Part shown: piece by piece, positions 55,383-64,000 of the stretch
How positions within the stretch are numbered: position 1 is the stretch's first letter
Layout: each line of letters begins with the position of its first letter
DNA from: Dactylorhiza incarnata
Lineage: Eukaryota > Streptophyta > Magnoliopsida > Asparagales > Orchidaceae
Assembly (NCBI GenBank): GCA_033032865.1
Contig: JAWHQI010000170.1
Location: forward strand, 3,345,001 to 3,409,000
Reading direction: 5' to 3'
Length of the DNA: 64,000 bases
Translations under genes and position numbers: made by a program
Notes under the pieces: model-generated
What the model was told of the DNA's origin: nothing
Databases searched by the model: none
Seen by the model: only the letters and a program-made list of their open reading frames with translations

Positions 55383-58300
55383 TCAGCGCCTCGTATTCTG
55401 CAACGTTATTTGTTGCGGGAACTTTAACCGGAGCCCGTAATCCAAGGTGATCTCATCGGGGCTTACGAGGAGCACCCCTGCTCCGGCCCCTTCTGCTCCT
55501 GAGGCACCGTCGACATAGAGAGTCCACCGGGGGCTAGGGGCGTCTTTGGCTAGATTTGTTTCTGGTGGAATGGTGTATTCCACGACGAAGTCGGCGAGTA
55601 CTTGCGACTTGATGTCAGGTCGAGGTAGGAATTTAATGTCAAATTCGCCGAGCTCTACAACCCACTTGACTAGCCTCCCTGAGACTTTTGGTTTCTGGAG
55701 GATTGCTCGTAGCGGGAGCTGTGTCAGCACTTTCACGGTATGAGCCTGGAAGTAGGGCTGAAGTTTTCTTACTGAGAAGACAAGAGCCAAGGCCGTTTTG
55801 TCTGCTGCGGGGTATCTGGTTTCGGTGTCGGTGAGGACTTTGCTGATGTAGTAAATCGGTCGTTGCACCCCCCCTTCATCCTTTACGAGTACCGAGCTGA
55901 GAGTTGTAGGTGATATCGCTAGGTACAAGAACAGGGTCTCTCCCGGGGTGGGTTTTGACAAAAGCGGTGGTGAGGCCAGGTATTGTTTGAGAAGCTCAAA
56001 GGCTACCTGGCACTCGTCAGTCCATTGGAAACCGGAGTGGCGTGCTCCCCGGAGGATTTTGAAGAAAGGGAGGTATTTGTCTCCTGTCCGTGATAGGAAA
56101 CGGGATAACGCAGCAATCCTCCCGTTCAGATGTTGCACTTCCTTAATTGAACGAGGTGGTGACATATCTTCTAATGCCTTGATCTTTTCGGGGTTGGCCT
56201 CAATTCCTCGATGAGTTACCATGAAACCCAAGAATTTTCCCGCCATCACACCAAACGCACACTTGCTGGGATTGAGCCGCATCTGGAAGCGACGGAGAAG
56301 CTGAAAGCACTTTCCCAAGTCTTTCAGGTGGTCGCAATGGTGGACACTCTTCACCAGCATATCGTCCACGTAAACCTCCATCGTTTCTCCGATGAGGTTC
56401 TTGAAGATCTTGTTCATTAGCCTTTGATAGGTGGCTCCAACGTTTTTAAGGTCGAAGGGCATCACCTTGTAGCAGTAGACTCCTCGGTCGGTGCGGAAGG
56501 TGGTATGCTCTTCGTCCGCCGGGTTCATCCTTATCTGGTTGTAACCTGAGTAAGCGTCCATGAAGCTAAGTAGCTCGTGGCCGGCCGTTGCGTCGACGAG
56601 TTGGTCGATCCTCGGGAGGGGGAAGCTGTCTTTTGGGCATGCCTGGTTTAGGTTGCTATAGTCAACGCACATTCGCCATTTTCCCGAGGCCTTCTTTACC
56701 ATGACTACGTTGGCCAGCCACGTGGGGTATGCCGCCTCTCGTATGAAACTTGCTTCCAGGAGTTTAGCTACCTCCTCCTCGATTGCCTTCAACCGTTCGG
56801 GGGCAAAGTTCCTCTTCTTTTGGATTACAGGCCGACAGGCGGGGTTGATGTTTAGAGAGTGGTGGATGACGTCAGGATCAACCCCTGGCATGTCTTCCAG
56901 GCTCCAGGCGAAGATGTCCCCATTTCTTTGTAAGAAGGCTGTAAGCTCCTCTCGGTCTTCTCTCGATAAAAGCGACCCGACTTGAACAGTCCGAGTCGGG
57001 TCTTGCTGGGAGAGTGGTACTTCTATTAGCCCTTCAACAGGTGCTCCGCACTGTAAAGTGGCCTCGTCTCGGAGGTCGAAGTTATTGATGTTGAGAGCGG
57101 TCGCCTTCACCGGCCGAGCCTGCTTTAAGTAGCAAGTCCGGGCTGCTTCTTGGTCTCCTCTTACGATCCCTATGCCAGCGGCAGTTGGGAACTTCATAGT
57201 CAGATGCGGAATGGATGGGACTGCTCCGAAGATTGATTGGAGCGGCCTCCCAAAAATGGCATTATAGGCGGAGGTAGACTCCACCACCACGAACTGGATG
57301 CTATATGTTGACTGTCTTGGAAACTCGCCCAACGTGACGGGAAGAGTGATCATTCCTAGAACTGGGACGGGTCTATTGTCGAAGTCGTAGACGGGCCCGG
57401 CTGCAGGGCTGAGCTGATCTTTTGTGAGCTTCATATTTTGCAGAGTGGAGAGGAACAGAACGTCCACTGAGCTTCCATTGTCGACCGGTATTCTCTTCAC
57501 CTTGAAGCAAGGGTATCCTATCCCTGCGCTGATTACGAGCGGATCCTGGTGTGGAAGCCGCAACCCTTGCAGGTCTTCTTCTCCGAAAGCGATCGTGATG
57601 TCCTGCTTGAGTTTCTTGTCTTCGTGGTCTCTCACAGGCTGGGCAATTGAGAGGATTTGAGATTCTAAGACGGAGGGTCCGGCGATCGTCTCGATTTCCC
57701 CTACCATCGGTCTTCCTCCTCCTACGCCTCGGGGAGCGGGAGGCTGCTCCCTTACCTCCCTAGGTTGCTGGTGCTGATTAGGGACCTGGTCTTGCAGGAA
57801 TTTGCCCAGGAGTCCCTGGCGGATGAGGCGCTCGATCTCGTCTTTAAGTCTGGTGCATTCCTCGGTGGTATGCCCGGTCCCTCGATGGAATTCGCAGTAC
57901 TTGGATTGGTCACCCCTCGGATTTGGGGGTTGCACCCGGGGCATGCGGAGCTCCGGGTTGTTCCGAATGGCGTAGAGTACATTCGTTCTAGTGGTGTTCA
58001 ATGGGGTGTAGATCCGGGGCAGCGGCGGTTCCGGGTCCCTTTGGGGATTACGGCGGCGTTCGCCACCGCGGCGCTCCTCGCCGCGACGTTCCTCTCGCTC
58101 GCGAGGGGATTGATCGGATCCTCTCTTCCTTCCTTGGTTACCTTCAAACTGTCGGCGATGGGCCTCGATGGCCTCGTCCGCAGCTATCTGAGCTTCAACT
58201 CGGCGAACGAGGTCGGGGTAACTCGGCACAGTTTCTCTTATGAGAGCTGAATAGAAGCCGCTTGGGCGGAGTCCTCCAAGAAAAACTCCCCGTAGGAGCT

Positions 58301-58577
58301 CAGGGTCCACCCCTGGGATTTGTCGAGCCTCCGTAGTGAACCGTCGGAAGAAATCTTTGAGCGTTTCACCGTCATTTTGGCGGATCCCTGAAAGGTGGGA
58401 GGGATCCCGGACAATTCTGCGGTTGGCGATGAATTGGTCCGCGAACTGTTGCGACAGCTCCGTGAAGTTGCTGATGGCCCCATTCGGCAGGGAGTGGAAC
58501 CAAGTGCGTGCTTGTCCCTTCAAGGTTGTCGGGAACACTTGACAGAGGAGCTGATCAAGGGCGCTATAAATCCTCAT
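55383..58577 (-). pseudogene. gag-protease-RT-RNase H polyprotein of the truncated Tat element
   Basis: 1064 codons open from MRIYSALDQ; gag sequence continues upstream to 58704 without its true start. In order: capsid (ARTWFHSLPNG, RRFTTEARQIPG), zinc box CEFHRGTGHTTEEC, protease VDNGSSVDVLF, RT with WRMCVDYSNLN, MPFDLKNVGATYQ (Phe-Asp for the usual Phe-Gly) and YVDD, first RNase H (TALALVFSVRKL), then second RNase H (WTLYVDGASGAEG). It ends LKFPQQ by a frameshift; the L2b copy shows the correct continuation (LKFPANIAECEALIAGL). Confidence 0.9.
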
Positions 58578-58704
58578 GACGGTGGTGAAGTGATTGACAT
58601 GCTCTAACGGATCATTCGTTCCATCAAATGTCTCGATGTTGGGAAGCTTAAAGCCGTTCGGGATTGGATGGGCCAGGACTTGAGGTGATAGTGGGGAGCC
58701 GTGG

Positions 58705-58920
58705 TCCTTGTTGCTGAGTGAAACCCCTGGCCACGAGGCGAGCTTTCAAGTGATCAATGGTGCCATCAGCAGCATGTTTAATAACAAAGACCCATTTGCT
58801 GCTAACACAGGAGTGTCCAGGAGGAAGGGGGACCAGATCCCATGTCTGGTTAGCCCAGAGGGCTGCCATTTCGTCGTCCATGGCTTCCCGCCAGCCTGGA
58901 TGGTGAAGAGCCTCCTGCAC
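58705..58920 (-). pseudogene. copia RT N-terminal fragment
   Basis: WREAMDDEMAALWANQTWDLV and LKARLVARGFTQQ are the standard opening blocks of copia RT. After GFTQQQG the frame runs into the reverse-oriented start of the Tat gag remnant and becomes meaningless. Confidence 0.9.
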
Positions 58921-58924
58921 ATTG

Positions 58925-60020
58925 TTAGGAAGAGAAACAGAAGAAAGAGAGGTGGCAAATTGTTGGAGAGAGGGGGGAGGCGATGTAGAGATACGTAGTT
59001 GGCCAAGGGATGAGCCATAGAGGTAGTCGTTGGATCAGCCGTTGTCGGAATGTCATTGGCATCAGGAGACTGTTGTAGGAGAGCATCCTTGGATTTTCGG
59101 CGAGTATAAACACGCAGAGGAGGTGGAGGTGCCACGGGAGATATGATAATCGTAGGTGGAGTTGGTGGTAGAGACGGAGTCGTGGCCGGGATGGCTGGTC
59201 GAGGAAGAGGAGTCGGGAAAGAGGGAGAGTAGTGAGAGGTAGGGAGTGGAATGGTTGGTCCTCGGAGAAGGTTACATCAGCCGAGACCACCAGTTTCCCT
59301 TCAGTGGGAGAGTAACAGACATAGCTTTTCTGAGTTCGTGAATAACCGACGAACATATACTTGACGGCGCGAGCAGCAAGTTTGTTGGTGGTGGGCCAAG
59401 GAGATGAGCATAACAAACACAACCGAAGACACGGGGTGTGAGAGGAAAAGGAAAGGTGGAGGGGAAAAGGAGACTGAATGGGGAGGCGAAAGCAAGGACG
59501 GACGAGGGCATGCGGTTGATGAGATGACAAGCAGTAGAAACCGCAAAGTTCCAATATTCTGTGGGTACCTGCATTTGGAGCATAAGGGACCGAGCTACAT
59601 CGAGTAGATGTCGGTTCTTGTGTTTGGCCACTCCATTTTGTTGGGGAGTATAAGCGCAGGAGGTTTGATGGATGATGCCAAACTCTGAGCAAAGATTGGA
59701 GAAAGTACGACCGGTGTACTCACGAGCATTATGGTTCGGATGATTTTTAACGGAGTAGAGAACTGTGTACGCATCTCAGTAATAAAGGTGCGGAATACAG
59801 ATGTTAATTCAGTACGGTCACGCAGTAAATATAACCAAGTAAGCCGTGAGTAATCATCAATAAATGTCACAAAGTAGCGATAGCAAAAAATACTAGGGAC
59901 TTTATAGGGGCCCCATAGATCAGAGTGAACTAAAGAAAATGGAGTACTACTCCGGGTACAAGTAGGGGGAAAAGACGAACGATGTTGTTTGCCATAGATA
60001 CAAGATTCACAAGTAAACTA
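58925..60020 (-). pseudogene. copia integrase, frameshifted
   Basis: Pieces in three frames: MTFIDDYSRLTWLYLL (catalytic Asp region, 59870), then the KHKNRHLLDVARSLMLQM block (59625 onward) that follows the catalytic Glu, then KYMFVGYSRTQKSYVCYSP. At least two frameshifts separate them. Joins the chromosome-insertion core to the RT start. Confidence 0.85.
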
Positions 60021-60611
60021 TTGTAAGGGAACACCAGGAAGAGCTTTCTTGAGAATTGGAAGGGGAGCATGCCCAAGGCGGCGATGCCAATCAGTGGTGG
60101 AGATAGCAGAGAGAGTGATGGGTGTGATATCCATGAGATACAATCCATTTTCCAACCGCCCTTTACCAATGATATTCCACGTGCGGCGATCCTGCACAAC
60201 AAAAGATGAAGAAGAGAAGGTAACACAACAATCAAGTTCCTGCGTTAGACGACTAATTGAGAGTAAATTGAAAGGAGAGCCCGGAACATGAAGAACCGAG
60301 CATATAGGGATAGTTGGAGTGAGGCGAAGGTCAGCTGCGCCAGAGACCGGGGTGGTGTCACGATTAGCAACAGTGATGAACTTAAGATGAGCCGAATGTA
60401 TATACTTTGGTGGCCTCTTGGAGGTGATGTGATGAGTAGCACCGAAATCGGCAATCCAGTGAGGGCTCTGAGAAAGACAGGTTATACCTTCAGTGGAGAA
60501 TGAGGCAGCGGTGGCAGCGGGGCGGTTGAGAGCACCCTGAAGCTGTTGGAGTTGGGTGCGGAGCTCATTGATGTCTTGGTTGGTAGGAGAGGCAGACTCC
60601 TGTGAAGGCAT
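60018..60611 (-). pseudogene. copia protease and pre-integrase zinc region
   Basis: Protease site reads WIADFGATHHIT; the family norm is Asp-Ser-Gly-Ala, so Ser is replaced by Phe. A FNLLSISRL block and the integrase-leading WHRRLGHAP follow. Open for 197 codons. Confidence 0.85.
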
Positions 60612-60619
60612 TCCAGCGG

Positions 60620-61455
60620 AGGCAGAGGCAGTAAGGTGAGGAGGCAGGCCATGCTTGCGATAACATGTGGCTTCAAAGATGTCCCTCCCGGTGTCTTGGT
60701 TGGTAGGTTGCGGCCTCCCCTAGTGGAGGAGCCACGAGAAGAACCAGGAGTGGAAAGAAGTGGCTGCTGAAGAAGAGTCGGGGAGAAACTTGTGGTAGTC
60801 TCAGAGGGAGGATTTACCCTGAGTAACATAGAGCAAACATCATGGAGGGAAGGAGTGGTAGTGGAGGAGAGTATCTGGGCCCGAACACTATGCAAATGTG
60901 GAGGAACACGAGCCATCATCATAGCAATACAAACTGCTTCCTTCTGAGCCCGTTGAGTTGCGAGAATGTGGTAGATGGCTGATTCTGGATCCATGCTTCA
61001 ATAAGACCCTTAGCACGAGCAACAAAGGAGGTCATATCCGCAGCCCCACCCGTATCCAGGGCCTGGAGATCAGTAATAATGTCATAGAGGTGCTGGAGGC
61101 TGTCCTTGCCTGAGTACAAGGAATGAAGCTCATCCAACATACCCTTGGCCGTCTCGTGATACATGGTCATTTGGTAGGGTTCTCCATCCATGGAATTGAG
61201 AAGCCATGTCTGAACCCGACCGTCATTCCGCAGCCAATCGTCGGTAGAAGGGGAAGGAGGCGCCTGCGTGAGATGAGGTAAGAGTCCTTTTGCCTGAAGA
61301 ACCCGACGAACGGAGTGCACCCAAGGCACAAAATTTTACTTTCCGGATAGGGAAATAGTGGTGATCCGTAGCTCATCACGGAGTTCGGGAGGAGTAGCGA
61401 TCACAGGCGGGCTGGCGGTAGTAGGCAATTCAGAGGAATTAACCGAGGAACCCAT
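60620..61455 (-). pseudogene. copia gag, broken
   Basis: The start is ATG 61455 (MGSSVNSSELP). A TAA stands after ..SLSGK (about 61340). The capsid part continues: WVHSVRRVLQAKGLLPHL, WLLNSMDGE, DELHSLYSGKDSLQHLYD. A frame change occurs near 60990. Only CYRKHGLPPHL remains of the zinc knuckle; the CX2C half is deleted. Confidence 0.8.
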
Positions 61456-62268
61456 GAAGCCGGACGGAGCAGCAAAGGAAGGAATCCCGCGGTTTGAGCA
61501 GCGATCTGAACAGGAGGAGAGGTCCCGCGGTCTGGAGCAGAGAGGAGAGGTCGCGCGGTCTGGAGCAGCTAGGTCACAAGCGCGGTCTGAAAAGAGAAGA
61601 TCAGCGGGCTGAGAAGCGGTCTGAATACCGGCAAGGGAGCAGCAGACTGAGCAAACCGTGCGAGAGAAGAGTCCTCAACGGACTGGAGCGGCAGCGGGCA
61701 GAGGGGCGGTGGTCTGGGGAGACCGCAAGAGCAGCGGGTAGCGGGCAGAGGGGCGGTCTGGAACGGCTGTGGGTCTGGAGCGGCGTTCTGGAGCAGCTGC
61801 GAGCAGAGCATCAGCAGCTTTCTGAGGAGCGGCGGTCTGGGGAGGCCGCAAGAGCAGCGGGTAGCGGGCAGAGCAGCGGTCTGGAACGACTGTGGGCCTG
61901 GAGCGGCGATCTGGAGCAGCTGTGGGCAGAGCAGCAGCAGCTTTCTGAGGAGCGGTGGCCTGGGGAGACCGCAAGAGTCGGAGAGAGAACGTTGGGAGAG
62001 CAGCGGGCAGAGAGCAGATCGCTGGGAAAGCAGCGGACAGGGAGAGATCGCCATAGCGGGCAGAACGGGGTCCACTTGTCAGTTGGGAGAAGATATAAAG
62101 GAAGGTTGAGCACGGCTTAAGAGAAAGCAGTGAAGATAGCAAAAAGGGGGGGTGCGGTCAGAAAAATGGGAGACCACACGATATGAGGAGAGCTCGGCAG
62201 GGAGGAGAGGGAAAGACGCAGCGAGAATTGGGGGTGGGGGGCGGGTTTCAGAACAGAAGTGAACCTCC
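61456..62268 (-). other. copia 5' leader with a 123-bp duplication
   Basis: GC-rich. A unit of about 123 bp (GGTCTGGGGAGACCGC...TTTCTGAGGAGC) occurs at 61710, 61834 and partly at 61956. Frames in it (Gln/Arg-rich forward, Leu/Pro-rich reverse) come from the repeats. Confidence 0.7.
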
Positions 62269-62270
62269 CT

Positions 62271-62279
62271 CTGATACCA
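62271..62279 (-). promoter_or_regulatory. copia primer binding site
   Basis: TGGTATCAGAG on the minus strand, immediately after the LTR end CCAACA. Matches initiator Met-tRNA. Confidence 0.9.
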
Positions 62280-62463
62280 TGTTGGAAATCACCAAAACTT
62301 GTATGTATATATCATGTATGTAAATACAAAGAGAGAGTACAAATATATAGTAGATGAGGAGAGGAAGAAAAACCTATACAAAGTGTGGGACTAAAGAGGA
62401 GAAAGAATACATGGGCCCAAAGATGAGCCTATTACATGGATTTTTCTAATATCTTTTCTAACA
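62280..62463 (-). repeat. copia 5' LTR (184 bp)
   Basis: Minus-strand start TGTTAGAAAAG, end ATTTCCAACA. Short, AT-rich, TG...CA bounded and next to the primer site. The partner LTR was lost with the 3' half. Confidence 0.85.
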
Positions 62464-62529
62464 ATGAGTTTGAGAAGGAGAAAAACGAGCTTTTGTGATC
62501 AAGTTGCATGATAATTTCTGAGCAAGTCC

Positions 62530-62576
<47 letters not shown>

Positions 62577-63207
62577 CCGAGTTAATACTTTTGTACCTCA
62601 TTTTTGATTAATAATTCAAATAAATTATCTTACCATGAAAGCTTCATGCTTTTGTTTATTGAGTGTTTAAGTATATATGAAGAAGAGTTATATAGAGTAA
62701 ATGTTGATTGTTATCTTTGTTTAGCATTTTGGCATGCACCACCACTTTATTTATGATTAGAAAATAATTTTTACAATAAAAATGTGTTGTTTGTTTACAA
62801 TTATGAACTCAAAATATTTACAAAGTCAACTGTGAAGAAGAAAAGAAAATATGATCATACAACTTGAGTATTGTTAATATAGATGGAAGATACATGAGAA
62901 TGAAAATTTGCAGAGAAGGATTCTGAACGATGATGAACATTGTATAAGCGAGAACGTCAAAATTTGATGTAAAGCGCTCCTTTTTTAAATTCAGTATATA
63001 GTGATAGGACGAAATTGTGGTCTTGAAATTAGATTTGGAATACTGATTCCAACAAAAATGACTTCTAATTCTAATTCAAAAGTCTCAATTCAATCCAAAT
63101 GAGTAGACAATAAAAATAATTCGAGGCAAATCAATAGGAATGCTATACAAATAAATATAAATAATATAAATAAATATATTGTTATTAATAAGGTAGGATC
63201 ATACTAT
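62464..63207. other. AT-rich intergenic DNA with a (TTA)n microsatellite
   Basis: (TTA)n of about 15 repeats at 62532-62575. The rest is AT-rich with no gene. Confidence 0.75.
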
Positions 63208-63397
63208 GGCTTTATTTGGCGCGGCGGTGGCGGGTGGAGACGCCGGTTGGGACTGGAGGGGACGAGCCGGGGCTGGAAACAGAGCGGATATCCCTGGCTT
63301 TTCCTCTCTCCGGCGGGTGCAAACGGAGCAAACGCCGGCGACGCCCGTTTGTTTACCCGCCGTCCGGCGGCGGCGAACCGCCGAACCAAATGAAGCC
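63208..63397. mobile_element. MITE (190 bp) related to the intronic one
   Basis: Terminal inverted repeats GGCTTTATTTGGCGCGGCGG and, reverse-complemented, GGCTTCATTTGGTTCGGCGG. TAT flanks on both sides (63205-63207, 63398-63400). GC-rich interior without coding signal. Confidence 0.75.
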
Positions 63398-63659
63398 TAT
63401 ATCATCAAGCTTATTAGAGTTGAAGGGGTTCCCCCAAAATAGGTCTGATCGAACCGAAGACCCTTTAAGCGCAATCGTCAGATACGTGCACTAGCGAGCA
63501 CGCGCCCTTAACCGCGCCGCGCACAAGGCTTCGCCAGGCCAGCACTCACGCCAGTACAAGCCTGCGCACGGTACCGGGCATGCGCGCGCCTGCGCATCAC
63601 TGCCCAGTCGCACGCGCGGACCCTGTTGCGCGCGCCCTGGCGCGGACCCTGCCGCGCAC

Positions 63660-64000
63660 GGTCCCGGCGGCCATTTGGCCGCCCGATCTCGGTCGCCGCC
63701 CCTTCCGGGGGCGTCCTCCCTCTCGCCCAGGTCGGGCGGCCATTTGGCCGCCCGATCTCGGCCGCCGCACCCTCCGGGGGCGGCCTCCCTCTCGCCCAGG
63801 TCGGGCGGCCATTTGGCCGCCCGATCTCGGCCGCCGCCCCCTCCGGGGGCGGCCTCCCTCTCGCCCAGGTCGGGTGGCCATTTGGCCGCCCGAGCTCGGC
63901 CGCCGCCCCCGCCGGGGGAAGCCTCCCTCTCCCCAGGTCGGGCGGCCATCTAGCCTCCCGATCTCGGCCGCCGTCCCCTCCGGGGGCGGCCCTCTTCCCG
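63660..64000. repeat. 69-bp GC-rich tandem array, continues past the window
   Basis: About five units with GGGCGGCCATTTGGCCGCCC (itself a palindrome), GATCTCGGCCGCCG and CTCTCGCCCAGGTC. 69 bp equals 23 codons, so both strands stay open; the minus strand repeats a 23-residue phrase. The stretch 63480-63660 before it is GC-rich with CGCGCACGGTCCCGG words. I see no independent evidence of a gene. Confidence 0.85.

Larger units (their letters stand above)
51276..58704 (-). mobile_element. L2b-family Tat element, 5'-truncated
   Basis: Minus-strand copy with 3' LTR, 3' repeats, integrase, RNase H pair, RT, protease and most of gag. The 5' LTR, primer site and about the first 165 gag residues are absent, and gag joins copia sequence near 58704. 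Better preserved than L2b: one uninterrupted gag-protease-RT frame of over 1060 codons. Defects: a frameshift in the second RNase H (about 55410) and a Gly-to-stop (GGA to TGA) in the integrase tail (53953). Confidence 0.9.
58705..62463 (-). mobile_element. decayed Ty1/copia element, 3'-truncated
   Basis: Minus-strand order: 184-bp 5' LTR, Met primer site, a long GC-rich leader, gag, protease, integrase, and the first part of RT. RT stops at the junction with the Tat element, so RT core, RNase H and the 3' LTR are lost. Several frameshifts and stops. Protease before integrase before RT is the copia gene order. Confidence 0.9.

Noticed and set aside
61494..62120. 208-codon Arg/Gln-rich forward frame
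   Set aside because: Runs antisense through the copia leader and follows its 123-bp duplication.
62269..62281. Part of a tRNA gene
   Set aside because: Only the 11-nt primer-site match is present; no tRNA body.

Overview
The window is nuclear DNA of a seed plant, probably a flowering plant. It is mostly nested LTR retrotransposons of plant lineages (Ty3/gypsy Tat and chromovirus/Tekay, and Ty1/copia), with small terminal-inverted-repeat elements and one intron-containing host gene. I cannot name the species. I see no bacterial, organellar, viral, rRNA or tRNA genes and no CRISPR array.

Layout. 1-1985 is the 3' end and 3' LTR of a Tat/Athila-like element. 2226-3918 holds a 44-bp tandem array, a 15-bp array and an LTR-like block on the minus strand. 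4353-5945 is a TIR-bounded DNA element filled with a 19-bp minisatellite whose orientation flips inside it. 6819-6972 is a foldback MITE.

9144-44276 is a four-member nest. The oldest member (L1) is a small gag-only element with an initiator-Met type primer site and HSE-like motifs in its LTR. Its interior took up an 8.2-kb Tat-type element without RT or integrase (L2a, 10130-18364, target duplication TGAAA). That element carries two antisense, intron-containing, TATA-preceded genes. The 3' LTR of L1 was split by a 24-kb block (L2b, 19962-43989, duplication AGTCT), a decayed minus-strand Tat element. The integrase of L2b was itself split by a young 14.8-kb Tekay chromovirus (L3, 22709-37495, duplication TCATC). 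L3 has 4.9-kb LTRs and a likely 138-nt intron at the gag/protease border. LTR divergence judged by eye is about 10% for L1, 2-3% for L2a and L2b, and below 1% for L3, which fits this order.

44576 to about 45840 is a truncated LTR of the L2b family. 46233-50613 is the only convincing host gene, a two-exon ARM-repeat protein of 364 residues. 51276-58704 is a third member of the L2b family, cut off in gag and joined directly to a decayed Ty1/copia element (58705-62463). The window ends with AT-rich DNA, a second small MITE (63208-63397) and a GC-rich 69-bp tandem array running off the edge.

How the parts work together. L3 is the only element with a nearly complete enzyme set, broken by one frameshift. 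L1 and L2a lack enzymes and would depend on helpers. The strongest novel candidates are the antisense spliced gene pair in L2a and the gag/pol-border intron in L3.
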